A stretch of DNA of 8,891 nt from an uncultured Chitinophagaceae bacterium (GTDB lineage Bacteria > Bacteroidota > Bacteroidia > Chitinophagales > Chitinophagaceae): contig CAILAF010000442.1 of assembly GCA_903832075.1 (NCBI GenBank), positions 1 through 8,891 on the forward strand, given 5' to 3'. Below are positions 1 to 6,549 of this stretch, in pieces. The notes below the pieces were generated by a model. That model was given only the letters and a program-made list of their open reading frames with translations. It searched no databases and had not been told where the DNA came from. Numbering within the stretch: the first letter of the stretch is position 1; every line of letters starts with the position of its first letter. Made by a program: the position numbers and the translations under genes.

Positions 1-1113
1 ATTTTACGAATTGATGCACCTGCATTTATTTGGAAGCAATTAGGAACAACGAGTCAAAATTTACCGGAAGCACATACGATTTTACGATTAATAAAACATT
101 GTGTACAAACTGCAACACCCGGAATGGCTTTGTTGGGGGAAGCAATTGTTGCGCCTAAAGAAATCATGAAATATTTTGGAGCAGATAGATTCACTGCTAA
201 AGAATGTGATTTTGCTTACAACGCTACACACATGGCTTTGCAATGGGATGCATTGGCAACGGGCGATACAAGAGTAATGATTTCTGCACAAGAAGAAATT
301 TTAAAAAAACCATTGGGTACATCATGGATCACTTATACACGTTGTCATGATGATATTGGTTTGGGTTATGATGATTATATGATTCAACGTGCCGGCTTTA
401 ATCCTTATGAACATAGAAAATTCTTAAAAAATTATTTTTCCGGAGACTATAATCAATCTCCTGCAAAAGGTGCATTGTTTGGTGTGAATCCAAAAACACA
501 AGATGCACGCATCAGCGGATCATTAGCATCTTTATGCGGATTAGAAAAAGCATTGAATGAAAATAATGATAATGAAATTGAATTATCTATTCGTAAAATA
601 ATTATGATGCAGGCACATAGTTTTTTAATTGGTGGTGTGCCGATGATCTTTTATGGAGATGAAGTTGGTTACACCAATGATTATTCTTATTTGAATGATG
701 CTGGAAAAAGTTACGACAACAGATGGATGCATCGCCCAAACATTGATTGGGTAAAAAATGAAAAAAGAAAACAACAAGGAAGTATTGAAGAAAAAATATT
801 TACATCAACACAAAAATTAATTTCAATCAGAAAAAGTTTATCGGTCATTGCTGATAAAAAAAATCTTACTTGGTTAACACCACATAATATTCATGTAGCA
901 GGTTATATGCGTGCATGGAATAGCGAAAGGGTATATTGTTTATTCAACTTTAGTAATAAAGCAGCTTATGTTACTTGGTATGCATTTAAAGAACATGGAA
1001 TGAATTGCAAAATATTATTTGATCATTGGAGAAAAGAAACAATCAATGTTGGACCTGACCATGAATATTTAATTATTGAACCTTATGAATTCTATATTCT
1101 GGAAGTGAAATAA
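1..1113 (+). CDS. Amylosucrase-type GH13 glucansucrase (subfamily GH13_4), C-terminal part, 5' truncated
   Basis: The frame is open from base 1, so the ATG at 124 is internal (residue 42) and the true start lies outside the window. The 370 visible residues hold the second half of the catalytic barrel and the C-terminal beta domain. The three GH13 carboxylates are present: nucleophile D5 in LRIDA, acid/base E47 in GEAIV, and D117 in CHDDIG. Using Neisseria polysaccharea amylosucrase numbering from memory (D286, E328, D393, R415, R446, R509), the 42-residue spacing of the first pair is kept. R139 (HRKF) and R170 (ARIS) fall at exactly the offsets of R415 and R446, and R241 (DNRW) aligns with R509. 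The family cleaves sucrose, releases fructose and builds alpha-1,4-glucan, with sucrose hydrolysis and isomer formation as side reactions. Sucrose hydrolases and related transglucosidases share this fold, so exact product specificity is inferred. Location cannot be judged without the N-terminus. It converges on the barrel gene across the terminator at 1121-1158. Confidence 0.88.
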   Translation: MLRIDAPAFIWKQLGTTSQNLPEAHTILRLIKHCVQTATPGMALLGEAIVAPKEIMKYFGADRFTAKECDFAYNATHMALQWDALATGDTRVMISAQEEILKKPLGTSWITYTRCHDDIGLGYDDYMIQRAGFNPYEHRKFLKNYFSGDYNQSPAKGALFGVNPKTQDARISGSLASLCGLEKALNENNDNEIELSIRKIIMMQAHSFLIGGVPMIFYGDEVGYTNDYSYLNDAGKSYDNRWMHRPNIDWVKNEKRKQQGSIEEKIFTSTQKLISIRKSLSVIADKKNLTWLTPHNIHVAGYMRAWNSERVYCLFNFSNKAAYVTWYAFKEHGMNCKILFDHWRKETINVGPDHEYLIIEPYEFYILEVK

Positions 1114-1120
1114 TCTTATT

Positions 1121-1158
1121 AAAATAAAACACCATCAAATTTGATGGTGTTTTATTTT
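1121..1158. terminator. Bidirectional intrinsic terminator between convergent genes
   Basis: This is a perfect inverted repeat with 19-base arms and no unpaired centre: AAAATAAAACACCATCAAA against its exact complement. The core is the GC-containing ACACCATC/GATGGTGT stem, flanked by A-runs on the left and T-runs on the right. Read on either strand it therefore gives a hairpin followed by a U-rich tract. It starts 7 bases after the amylosucrase stop and lies 15 bases beyond the stop of the leftward barrel gene, as expected for a shared terminator of two converging genes. Confidence 0.88.
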
Positions 1159-1173
1159 GCAGCAATATTTTTT

Positions 1174-2241
1174 TTACAATTTTATATTCATCCCAATATT
1201 AATTGTATAATCAGCAAAAGCTGCATCACCGTGTGTGTATACACCTGTTAATGCAGTTGTAATTTGATCAGGAACACTTTGCGTTCTGTTACGAACAATA
1301 GCAAAAGGAACAAAAGCATAAAAATTAATTTTTCCGGTTGTATAATTTACGCCTGGCTCTATAGAAACAATATATCCAGGTCTTCTGAAACCATTACTGC
1401 CACCAATTAAATCATTAACCGGTAAACATTCATCACGTACTCCTGCAGAGAAAGTAAAACTATGAACCATCATATTCACACCACCGCGAACCATCATTTG
1501 ATCTGGTACACTCATTACATCGCTATGATTTTTTATTGCTGATGAAGATGCAATTCCACCTCTTGTTGTAGAAGTTCCATTTACTTCTTGCGGATTACTT
1601 AAATAATAAAAATTTCCGTATAAACTAAATTGATGTGATAAATTATAAAATGTATTCAATTCAAAAGTGATACCTGTACCGCCATCGCCTAATTGAATAG
1701 ACTGATCAACAGGACCCAATCTTACAGAATCTTTAGTGATGTGAAAATAATCCTGACAGTTATAATTTCCTGTAGGCAATTTAATTCCTAAGCCTGCTTG
1801 AATATTTCCTTTAGGCATTTTATCTGGATTCCATAACCAACTATATAAAGCAAAACGAATATCACCAACACCAAATGAATGAGTGAGATATCTGCCAACA
1901 TTATTATGTTCATATAAAGATGAACGAGAATTAGCTTCAATTGGCAAATCGAACATCAAAGACCATCTTGAACTTAGTTTTCTCTGAATAGTAACATCCA
2001 TTGTGTATTGATGATTGATTACTTCAGTACCTAAAGTTTGTCTTTGTGTTTGTTCTACTGTTCCTATAAAATGTTTATAAGATTTAAAATATCTGTTATT
2101 AATACTTATTTGCCATTTACTTGAATCTGAATGATGATCCATTGTGCACATACCGCCGGTGCTGCGAATTGCAACACAACCTTGAGAGTATGCTTGGGGC
2201 ACAATGAAAAATAATATTATGATGAAGAATATATTTTTCAT
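1174..2241 (-). CDS. Outer-membrane beta-barrel protein, MetA-pathway/'transporter' type
   Basis: This 355-residue protein begins with a clear signal peptide (K2, hydrophobic 4-15, probable cleavage after Y18-S19 before Q20). The mature chain has many short alternating polar/aromatic stretches separated by loops, such as 44-52, 78-86, 124-133, 190-200 and 204-214, typical of transmembrane beta-strands. It ends in alternating YTINIGMNIKL, as barrel proteins do, though with Leu instead of the usual terminal Phe. The GLGIKLPTGNY segment (150-160) resembles the GxGxKxPTG motif of proteins annotated as transporter or phenol-degradation MetA-like (COG4313 type). That family is predicted to form outer-membrane channels, but the substrate is not established. 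Just after the signal peptide sit C22, M31, C32, M34, H36 and H37, a possible metal-binding patch (inference). The ATG at 2241 places the signal peptide correctly. A terminator just upstream suggests it is transcribed separately from the haloperoxidase gene. Confidence 0.72.
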   Translation of the reverse strand: MKNIFFIIILFFIVPQAYSQGCVAIRSTGGMCTMDHHSDSSKWQISINNRYFKSYKHFIGTVEQTQRQTLGTEVINHQYTMDVTIQRKLSSRWSLMFDLPIEANSRSSLYEHNNVGRYLTHSFGVGDIRFALYSWLWNPDKMPKGNIQAGLGIKLPTGNYNCQDYFHITKDSVRLGPVDQSIQLGDGGTGITFELNTFYNLSHQFSLYGNFYYLSNPQEVNGTSTTRGGIASSSAIKNHSDVMSVPDQMMVRGGVNMMVHSFTFSAGVRDECLPVNDLIGGSNGFRRPGYIVSIEPGVNYTTGKINFYAFVPFAIVRNRTQSVPDQITTALTGVYTHGDAAFADYTINIGMNIKL

Positions 2242-2283
2242 TATAAATAAATTTACGTTGTTGAAGAATGTGTTTTAAAAATC

Positions 2284-2309
2284 AGCCCTGGTGTAGAAAC
2301 ATCAGGGCT
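2284..2309 (-). terminator. Intrinsic terminator after the haloperoxidase gene
   Basis: On the minus strand AGCCCTGATG pairs with CACCAGGGCT around the six-base loop TTTCTA. One A/C mismatch sits inside the ten-pair stem, and GATTTTT follows. It lies 53 bases beyond the haloperoxidase stop and 42 bases before the start of the barrel gene. It probably ends the upstream leftward transcript. The remainder of the 2242-2362 gap is AT-rich, and I found no convincing promoter in it. Confidence 0.7.
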
Positions 2310-2362
2310 AGCTTATTTATGAACTAAATTTTTTTATAAAATCCAGATTTGTTTTATTTCAT

Positions 2363-3691
2363 TTATTTTTTCATTTTAAGTTTTTGTACTATGTAGTCGC
2401 CTACTTTAGTACCTAATTCATGGCCCGCAATATTGGATGGATAATAATGAATCCCTCCATAAAAGCGACCCAAAATATTCTCATTCGATGCATCTCTAAA
2501 TGATTTGTATGATCTATTTTTTATACCGAATTCCAGTTCTGTACTATCGGTATAAGGTATATTATCACCGAAAACGCTTGTTAGTGCCTCAGCTGCAGAA
2601 GCAGAAATAGTGCAATGTCCGCATGTATATTCTGGGAAAGCAGGAGTTTGCAAATAAGGCCTCCAATTGGCATCAAAATATTTGTTGATTACCGATTCAG
2701 GTCTTATAGTATTGTAAGTATATTTTGCATTCCAACATTGAATAAATGCATCAAATAATGCAATACTCGTTTTCGCAAAAGCATATACAGTTGCTGCATA
2801 ATCATAGTTTGCTTGCTTTGCCGCAATACCTATAACACTCATCCAATGACCTGAAGGAGAAAATTTCTTAGTCCCAAACATTACATGACCTGATACATTT
2901 ATTTTAAAGGGATTATCATCCCAAAAATCAGCAATATGTTTTTGTTCAGCGGTTAAACTATCGCCTGCATTTTTTACTGCAATAACTTGTTTATAATAAT
3001 CGCTGTTCTTATTTTTTATATCAAATGTAAAAGGCTTAGGTGCGGGAAATAAATTGGCACTATCAATAACCATTGTTCTTATTTCTTTCCAGTGTGGTTC
3101 TGCTGCTTGAAAATATCCGGGAGGTGTAGGGACCCATCGAGAAGGATCTTTTTCATTGACAGTATATTTTTCCGCGCCGCGTGTTTCAGCATAATTATCT
3201 TTTTTACTCCATTTAATAATGACAGCACTGATTGTATCAGCAAATTGTTTTGATGCTTTTTCAATATCATCAGGCAATCCTTTACTGCGAGCAATTTTTA
3301 AAACACTATCAAGATATTGCTGCATACTACCTTCAGGAAAAGTTACAGATTCGCCTACTTTAACATAGGAGAATAATGCAGCTAATTCATAATCAATAGG
3401 CTTACCGGCTTCTGGTTGAGGTAAAGTTTCTAAACCATGAACTTGTCCGGCTAATGATTGATACTTATCCGGATAACCTGCTACTATTACTTCATATGCT
3501 GCTATTGCTGCATAAGTATAATTACGGGCAGCCACCATAGGCGGAAAATTATTGCCCATTACAACAGTATTCAATTCATGAACAGTATTACAGAACAATT
3601 GTTGATTGTGCAAATATGCTTTATACTCAGTATTGTTTTTACATGCAGTAAAACATGCAATTAAACAAATACCCATAAGGATATTTCTCAT
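2363..3691 (-). CDS. Vanadium-dependent haloperoxidase / PAP2-superfamily lipoprotein
   Basis: The 442-residue protein starts with a lipoprotein-like signal peptide (hydrophobic 4-15, lipobox-like FTAC with C17), so it is probably anchored to the envelope. The C-terminal half carries the signature of vanadate-binding haloperoxidases and related acid phosphatases: K323-x6-R330-P331, then C357-G358-H359, then R409-x5-H415. Compared with fungal vanadium chloroperoxidase (K353, R360, S402, G403, H404, R490, H496, from memory), the spacing inside motifs 1 and 3 is identical and both histidines are kept. The Ser of motif 2 (PSGH) is Cys here (TCGH), and a second Cys (C360) follows. A separate PSGHW (278-283) is a family feature outside the active site. 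The family either oxidises halides with H2O2 using vanadate or hydrolyses phosphate esters; sequence alone does not decide. The gap to the upstream 188-residue gene is 56 bases without a hairpin, so co-transcription is plausible. A terminator follows at 2284-2309. Confidence 0.83.
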   Translation of the reverse strand: MRNILMGICLIACFTACKNNTEYKAYLHNQQLFCNTVHELNTVVMGNNFPPMVAARNYTYAAIAAYEVIVAGYPDKYQSLAGQVHGLETLPQPEAGKPIDYELAALFSYVKVGESVTFPEGSMQQYLDSVLKIARSKGLPDDIEKASKQFADTISAVIIKWSKKDNYAETRGAEKYTVNEKDPSRWVPTPPGYFQAAEPHWKEIRTMVIDSANLFPAPKPFTFDIKNKNSDYYKQVIAVKNAGDSLTAEQKHIADFWDDNPFKINVSGHVMFGTKKFSPSGHWMSVIGIAAKQANYDYAATVYAFAKTSIALFDAFIQCWNAKYTYNTIRPESVINKYFDANWRPYLQTPAFPEYTCGHCTISASAAEALTSVFGDNIPYTDSTELEFGIKNRSYKSFRDASNENILGRFYGGIHYYPSNIAGHELGTKVGDYIVQKLKMKK

Positions 3692-3747
3692 TGCGGAAAA
3701 TATTTAAAAATTAGTTAGAAATAGAAAATAAAAATCATTCAGAGATG

Positions 3748-4314
3748 CTAAGCTATTACTTGTGGAGGCTTTTCTAACTGGTCTAAATACGGTGAGGAAA
3801 TTACACTAAATAAACTTACACTCTTTGAAGATAATATATCAGAACTGATCACATGCCATGCAAAAAGATGATCATTACTGAAATCTGACACAGAAAATTT
3901 TACTGTAGTATTATGATTAGAAGAAGATTTTTTAGAAGATGCATTATTTGTTACAAAATCGTTTGCTAATTTATAAAATTCATCTCGGGCATTCTGAATA
4001 CCTGTTTTTTCAATATTGGGGATACACAATAACTCAAGTGAGTCTTGATAAAAGCGTCGTTTTACATACGTATAACTCACGCCGTTAATGTTTATGCTTC
4101 CGTCAACTCTTTCAAAATTAGCAGAACTGGCACCATAAGGAAGACTCGCTGGAACTTTAATGCTGATAAGTTCTGATTCAAGATAATTATTGGCATCAAT
4201 TAAAGAAGCTAATTGAATATCTGCCTCATTTTCGAAATAGTCTGCAACCAACCGGTAACCAAACCAATTAAGCATTAGCATGCATAACAATAATATGGTA
4301 GCAATCTTTTTCAA
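3748..4314 (-). CDS. Exported protein of unknown function, TTG start
   Basis: The 188-residue product is not assignable to a functional family. Translation most plausibly starts at TTG (4314-4312): an in-frame TAG lies 18 bases upstream with no ATG between, and the next Met codons (residues 12 and 14) would destroy the signal sequence. From the TTG the N-terminus is a typical signal/anchor (K2-K3, hydrophobic 5-16, then NWFGYRLV). Residues 45-100 look like a compact beta-rich region, including KVPASLPY (53-60), DGSININGVSYTYVKRR (71-87) and LELLCIPN (93-100). Residues 120-137 are a Ser/Asn/Lys-rich low-complexity linker. The C-terminus ends with a Pro-Pro motif (EKPPQVIA). I have the impression of similar short exported proteins in Bacteroidota, but cannot confirm it. 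It sits 71 bases after the GH65 gene and 56 bases before the haloperoxidase gene on the same strand, with no terminator visible on either side. Confidence 0.7.
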   Translation of the reverse strand: MKKIATILLLCMLMLNWFGYRLVADYFENEADIQLASLIDANNYLESELISIKVPASLPYGASSANFERVDGSININGVSYTYVKRRFYQDSLELLCIPNIEKTGIQNARDEFYKLANDFVTNNASSKKSSSNHNTTVKFSVSDFSNDHLFAWHVISSDILSSKSVSLFSVISSPYLDQLEKPPQVIA

Positions 4315-4385
4315 AAAATTTAATTCTGGTAACTAAAGATAGTTTTTTTACTAATTCAAACCTCTGTAAAACCAAAATAATCCTT

Positions 4386-6431
4386 TTATTTTTCCACCGC
4401 AAACGTTTTCGATAAAGGCCCAACACCTTTGATGGTTAAGGATTTCCATTGTTTAGGTAAAGTTGATTTTATCTGAATGATCCCCTTATCGGTAATTTCC
4501 AATCCACCAAAACCCATTAACAAACTTTGCACTACACCTCCGGCACCTGTTGCAAAATAAGGATTGGTTCCACCCTTTGTTTCAGCGATCACTCTAAATG
4601 GCGGATTCAAATTAGGTAAATACGCATCCTGAAACCAATGCCATGCTTTTTCGCCATCTCCCAATCTGGAATATAAAAGAGTAAAAATAGCTTGCGTCAT
4701 TGCAGGCGTTCCTTCGTTTGGTACTCTTGATGAATAATACTCTAAGTCTTTTTTTATCTGTTTTGAATCAGTAATTTCTTTTAATGGATAAGCTAATAAA
4801 TTCACATCAGCTTGTTTAATTCCTTCACCATGATAAGTTGCATGTTCTTTAGTAATTCCATCATCTAATTTTAAAATGGGAATATTATTCGCCACATTCA
4901 TCCAATCTGCATCAGCACTAATCCCTAAAATTTTGGCGGCATCAGTGGCATGTTGCAATACGGCTTTTGCAGCAGCATTTGTCCAGGCATTATTATCTAC
5001 GTTCTCTGCCCATTCGTCTGCTGCCACTACATTTTTAATATCATATTTTCCTTGACCATTTCTTTCAACTCTGCTTGCCCAAAAATCTGCAGTCGCTTTT
5101 AATAAAGGCCATCCTTTTTCTTTCAACCAATCTTTGTCTTGTGTTACACAATAGTAATTCCAAGCAGCTAAACCAACACAGGCACTTATATGATGTTCAA
5201 AAGGTCCGCTCAATGCCCATACCGGTGTTTCTTCTACACCACTTGCTGCACTTTCCCATGGAAACATAGCCCCTTTATAACCATGATTGAATGCATTTCG
5301 TTTTGCAGCTTCCAATCTTTCATAACGATATTCAACCAAACTCTTTGCGATTTCAGGATGTAATACAAGAATTGCTGGATACATCCATAAATCTGCATCC
5401 CAAAATACATGCCCGTTGTAACCCAATCCTGATAAGCCCATTGGCGAAGGACTTAATGCCGTACCTTCTCTTACAAAAGAATATAAATGATATAACATGC
5501 TATGAATATCTTGTTGCGATTGATCATCTCCTTCGATCACAATATCACTTTTCCAAAGATCATCCCATGCTTTATTATGAAATTGAATTAATCTTTCTCT
5601 TCCTTCTAACTTTGCAAAAATGGTCATGCGTTCTGCTTCATTCAAAGGATCATCATGATGAGCAGAAGTTATAGAAGTTCCTGCAATGCAGTAACTATAT
5701 TTTTCGCCCGCCTTTAATTGTTTGCTGAACTTCATTAAATGCATATTGTTATCCCACATTTCATGAATCACTCTTGGCTCTTGTCCATGCGGTTCACTAA
5801 ATAAAAATGTATTGGAAGCGCACATCAATAATTTTCCGGTAGGGCTTTTTGCTGATGAGGTCAATAAACTAATCACTACATGTGGTCTATCAATTTCATT
5901 ATAATAATTTTGAACTTCTTTTAATGCATCGGGGGCTTCCATTACACTGGCTGCATTAATATTGATATCCTTTTTAGCGGTAATAGTCACATCCATTAAA
6001 ACGGTAAAAGGCAATTGACGTAATGAATAATATGTATAAGTAACAGTAGCTTTATTTTCATAATCAAAAGAAGCATTAAAGCTTGCATGACGCATATCTA
6101 ATGATTGTTGAAAATTAGTAGTGTTCTTTGCATCTATTCTTTTTCCATCAACTTCTACATATCCATTCAGCAAATTAAAGCTGCGTAAAAAATTACTTAC
6201 CCTTCCTCTTCCGTATAAATCATAGGCACCGGCCAATACAACATCTTTTATTTTAAACGGCTCCGGAGATGAAACAATTCCAATCATTCCATTGGCAACT
6301 GTAACTCCATAATAATTTGCAGGATCTATTTTATCGGCTTTAATTTTCCAAGTATCAATCGTTTGCGCTGAAATAAGATTACTGGAAAAAAAAACTATTA
6401 AAGAGAAGAAATATAATAAGTTCTTTTTCAT
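4386..6431 (-). CDS. Secreted GH65 alpha-glucosidase, kojibiose hydrolase (alpha-1,2-glucosidase)-like
   Basis: The protein has 681 residues from the ATG at 6431, chosen because MKKNLLYFF begins a clean signal peptide ending ISA-Q near residue 22. An ATG at 6440 would add only Met-Leu-Phe. An N-terminal beta-sandwich (about 30-270) leads by a helical linker into the (alpha/alpha)6 barrel (about 300-640) and a short C-terminal beta segment. GH65 hallmarks are GHVFWDADLWMYP (W344-D345), AMFPWESA, the general acid E473 in AADEW, and KQADV (539-543). A second carboxylate, E617 in VIAETKGG, stands where hydrolases carry the general base; phosphorylases have a phosphate site there. E473 and E617 are 144 residues apart, exactly as I recall for Glu472/Glu616 of the F. 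johnsoniae kojibiose hydrolase FjGH65A. The sequence also resembles human PGGHG, which removes alpha-1,2-linked glucose from collagen disaccharides. Inverting hydrolysis of kojibiosyl units in the periplasm is therefore likely; substrate is inferred. It may lead the 188-residue and haloperoxidase genes, and an operator-like palindrome lies about 50 bases upstream. Confidence 0.87.
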   Translation of the reverse strand: MKKNLLYFFSLIVFFSSNLISAQTIDTWKIKADKIDPANYYGVTVANGMIGIVSSPEPFKIKDVVLAGAYDLYGRGRVSNFLRSFNLLNGYVEVDGKRIDAKNTTNFQQSLDMRHASFNASFDYENKATVTYTYYSLRQLPFTVLMDVTITAKKDININAASVMEAPDALKEVQNYYNEIDRPHVVISLLTSSAKSPTGKLLMCASNTFLFSEPHGQEPRVIHEMWDNNMHLMKFSKQLKAGEKYSYCIAGTSITSAHHDDPLNEAERMTIFAKLEGRERLIQFHNKAWDDLWKSDIVIEGDDQSQQDIHSMLYHLYSFVREGTALSPSPMGLSGLGYNGHVFWDADLWMYPAILVLHPEIAKSLVEYRYERLEAAKRNAFNHGYKGAMFPWESAASGVEETPVWALSGPFEHHISACVGLAAWNYYCVTQDKDWLKEKGWPLLKATADFWASRVERNGQGKYDIKNVVAADEWAENVDNNAWTNAAAKAVLQHATDAAKILGISADADWMNVANNIPILKLDDGITKEHATYHGEGIKQADVNLLAYPLKEITDSKQIKKDLEYYSSRVPNEGTPAMTQAIFTLLYSRLGDGEKAWHWFQDAYLPNLNPPFRVIAETKGGTNPYFATGAGGVVQSLLMGFGGLEITDKGIIQIKSTLPKQWKSLTIKGVGPLSKTFAVEK

Positions 6432-6479
6432 AAAAAGCATTCAATTATAATGATTAGCTAATGTACAATATATAATGGC

Positions 6480-6489
6480 GAAACGTTTC
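6480..6489. promoter_or_regulatory. Candidate LacI-family operator (GAAACGTTTC)
   Basis: A perfect 10-bp palindrome with a central CG lies in the gap between the divergent GH65 and GyrI-like genes. It is 48 bases from the preferred GH65 start and 60 bases from the other start. The even palindrome with an AAACGTTT core is the usual form of LacI/GalR-family operators, which commonly control sugar genes. No regulator gene is present in the window, so the cognate protein is unknown. The short length means chance cannot be excluded; the core also occurs at 4401-4408 inside the GH65 coding region. Confidence 0.4.
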
Positions 6490-6549
6490 TGAATTTTACA
6501 ATTTTTTATTGTTTGTTAATGCTTATTTTGTGCGATAATTTTTTGAGGT

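Noticed and set aside
88..291. Open frame on the minus strand opposite the amylosucrase
   Set aside because: It is a Cys/Ser-rich shadow of a well-supported conserved gene on the plus strand and has no start context or homology.
2609..2622. C-G-H-C in the haloperoxidase, identical to the protein disulfide isomerase active-site motif
   Set aside because: It lies in the PAP2 motif 2 position with flanking FPEY and the other vanadate-site motifs in order, and there is no thioredoxin fold context. The match is coincidental in that sense.
4334..4341. TATCTTTA on the minus strand just upstream of the 188-residue gene, resembling the -7 element TAnnTTTG
   Set aside because: It has a mismatch at the final G, and the nearest upstream TTTG is only 15 bases away, shorter than usual. 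An independent promoter here is possible but not supported.
5075..5674. Two open frames on the plus strand inside the GH65 gene
   Set aside because: They are antisense to the conserved GH65 catalytic domain, with compositions typical of shadow frames.
6498..6512. Inverted repeat ACAAT...ATTGT in the GH65/GyrI-like intergenic gap
   Set aside because: The five-base AT-rich arms are expected by chance and nothing else supports a binding site.
6512..6543. Possible Bacteroidota promoter for the GyrI-like gene: TTTG at 6512-6515 and TAATTTTT at 6536-6543 with a 20-base spacer
   Set aside because: The -7 element deviates from TAnnTTTG at the last base and lies only 6 bases from the ATG, which would require a leaderless transcript. 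This is too weak in AT-rich DNA to list.
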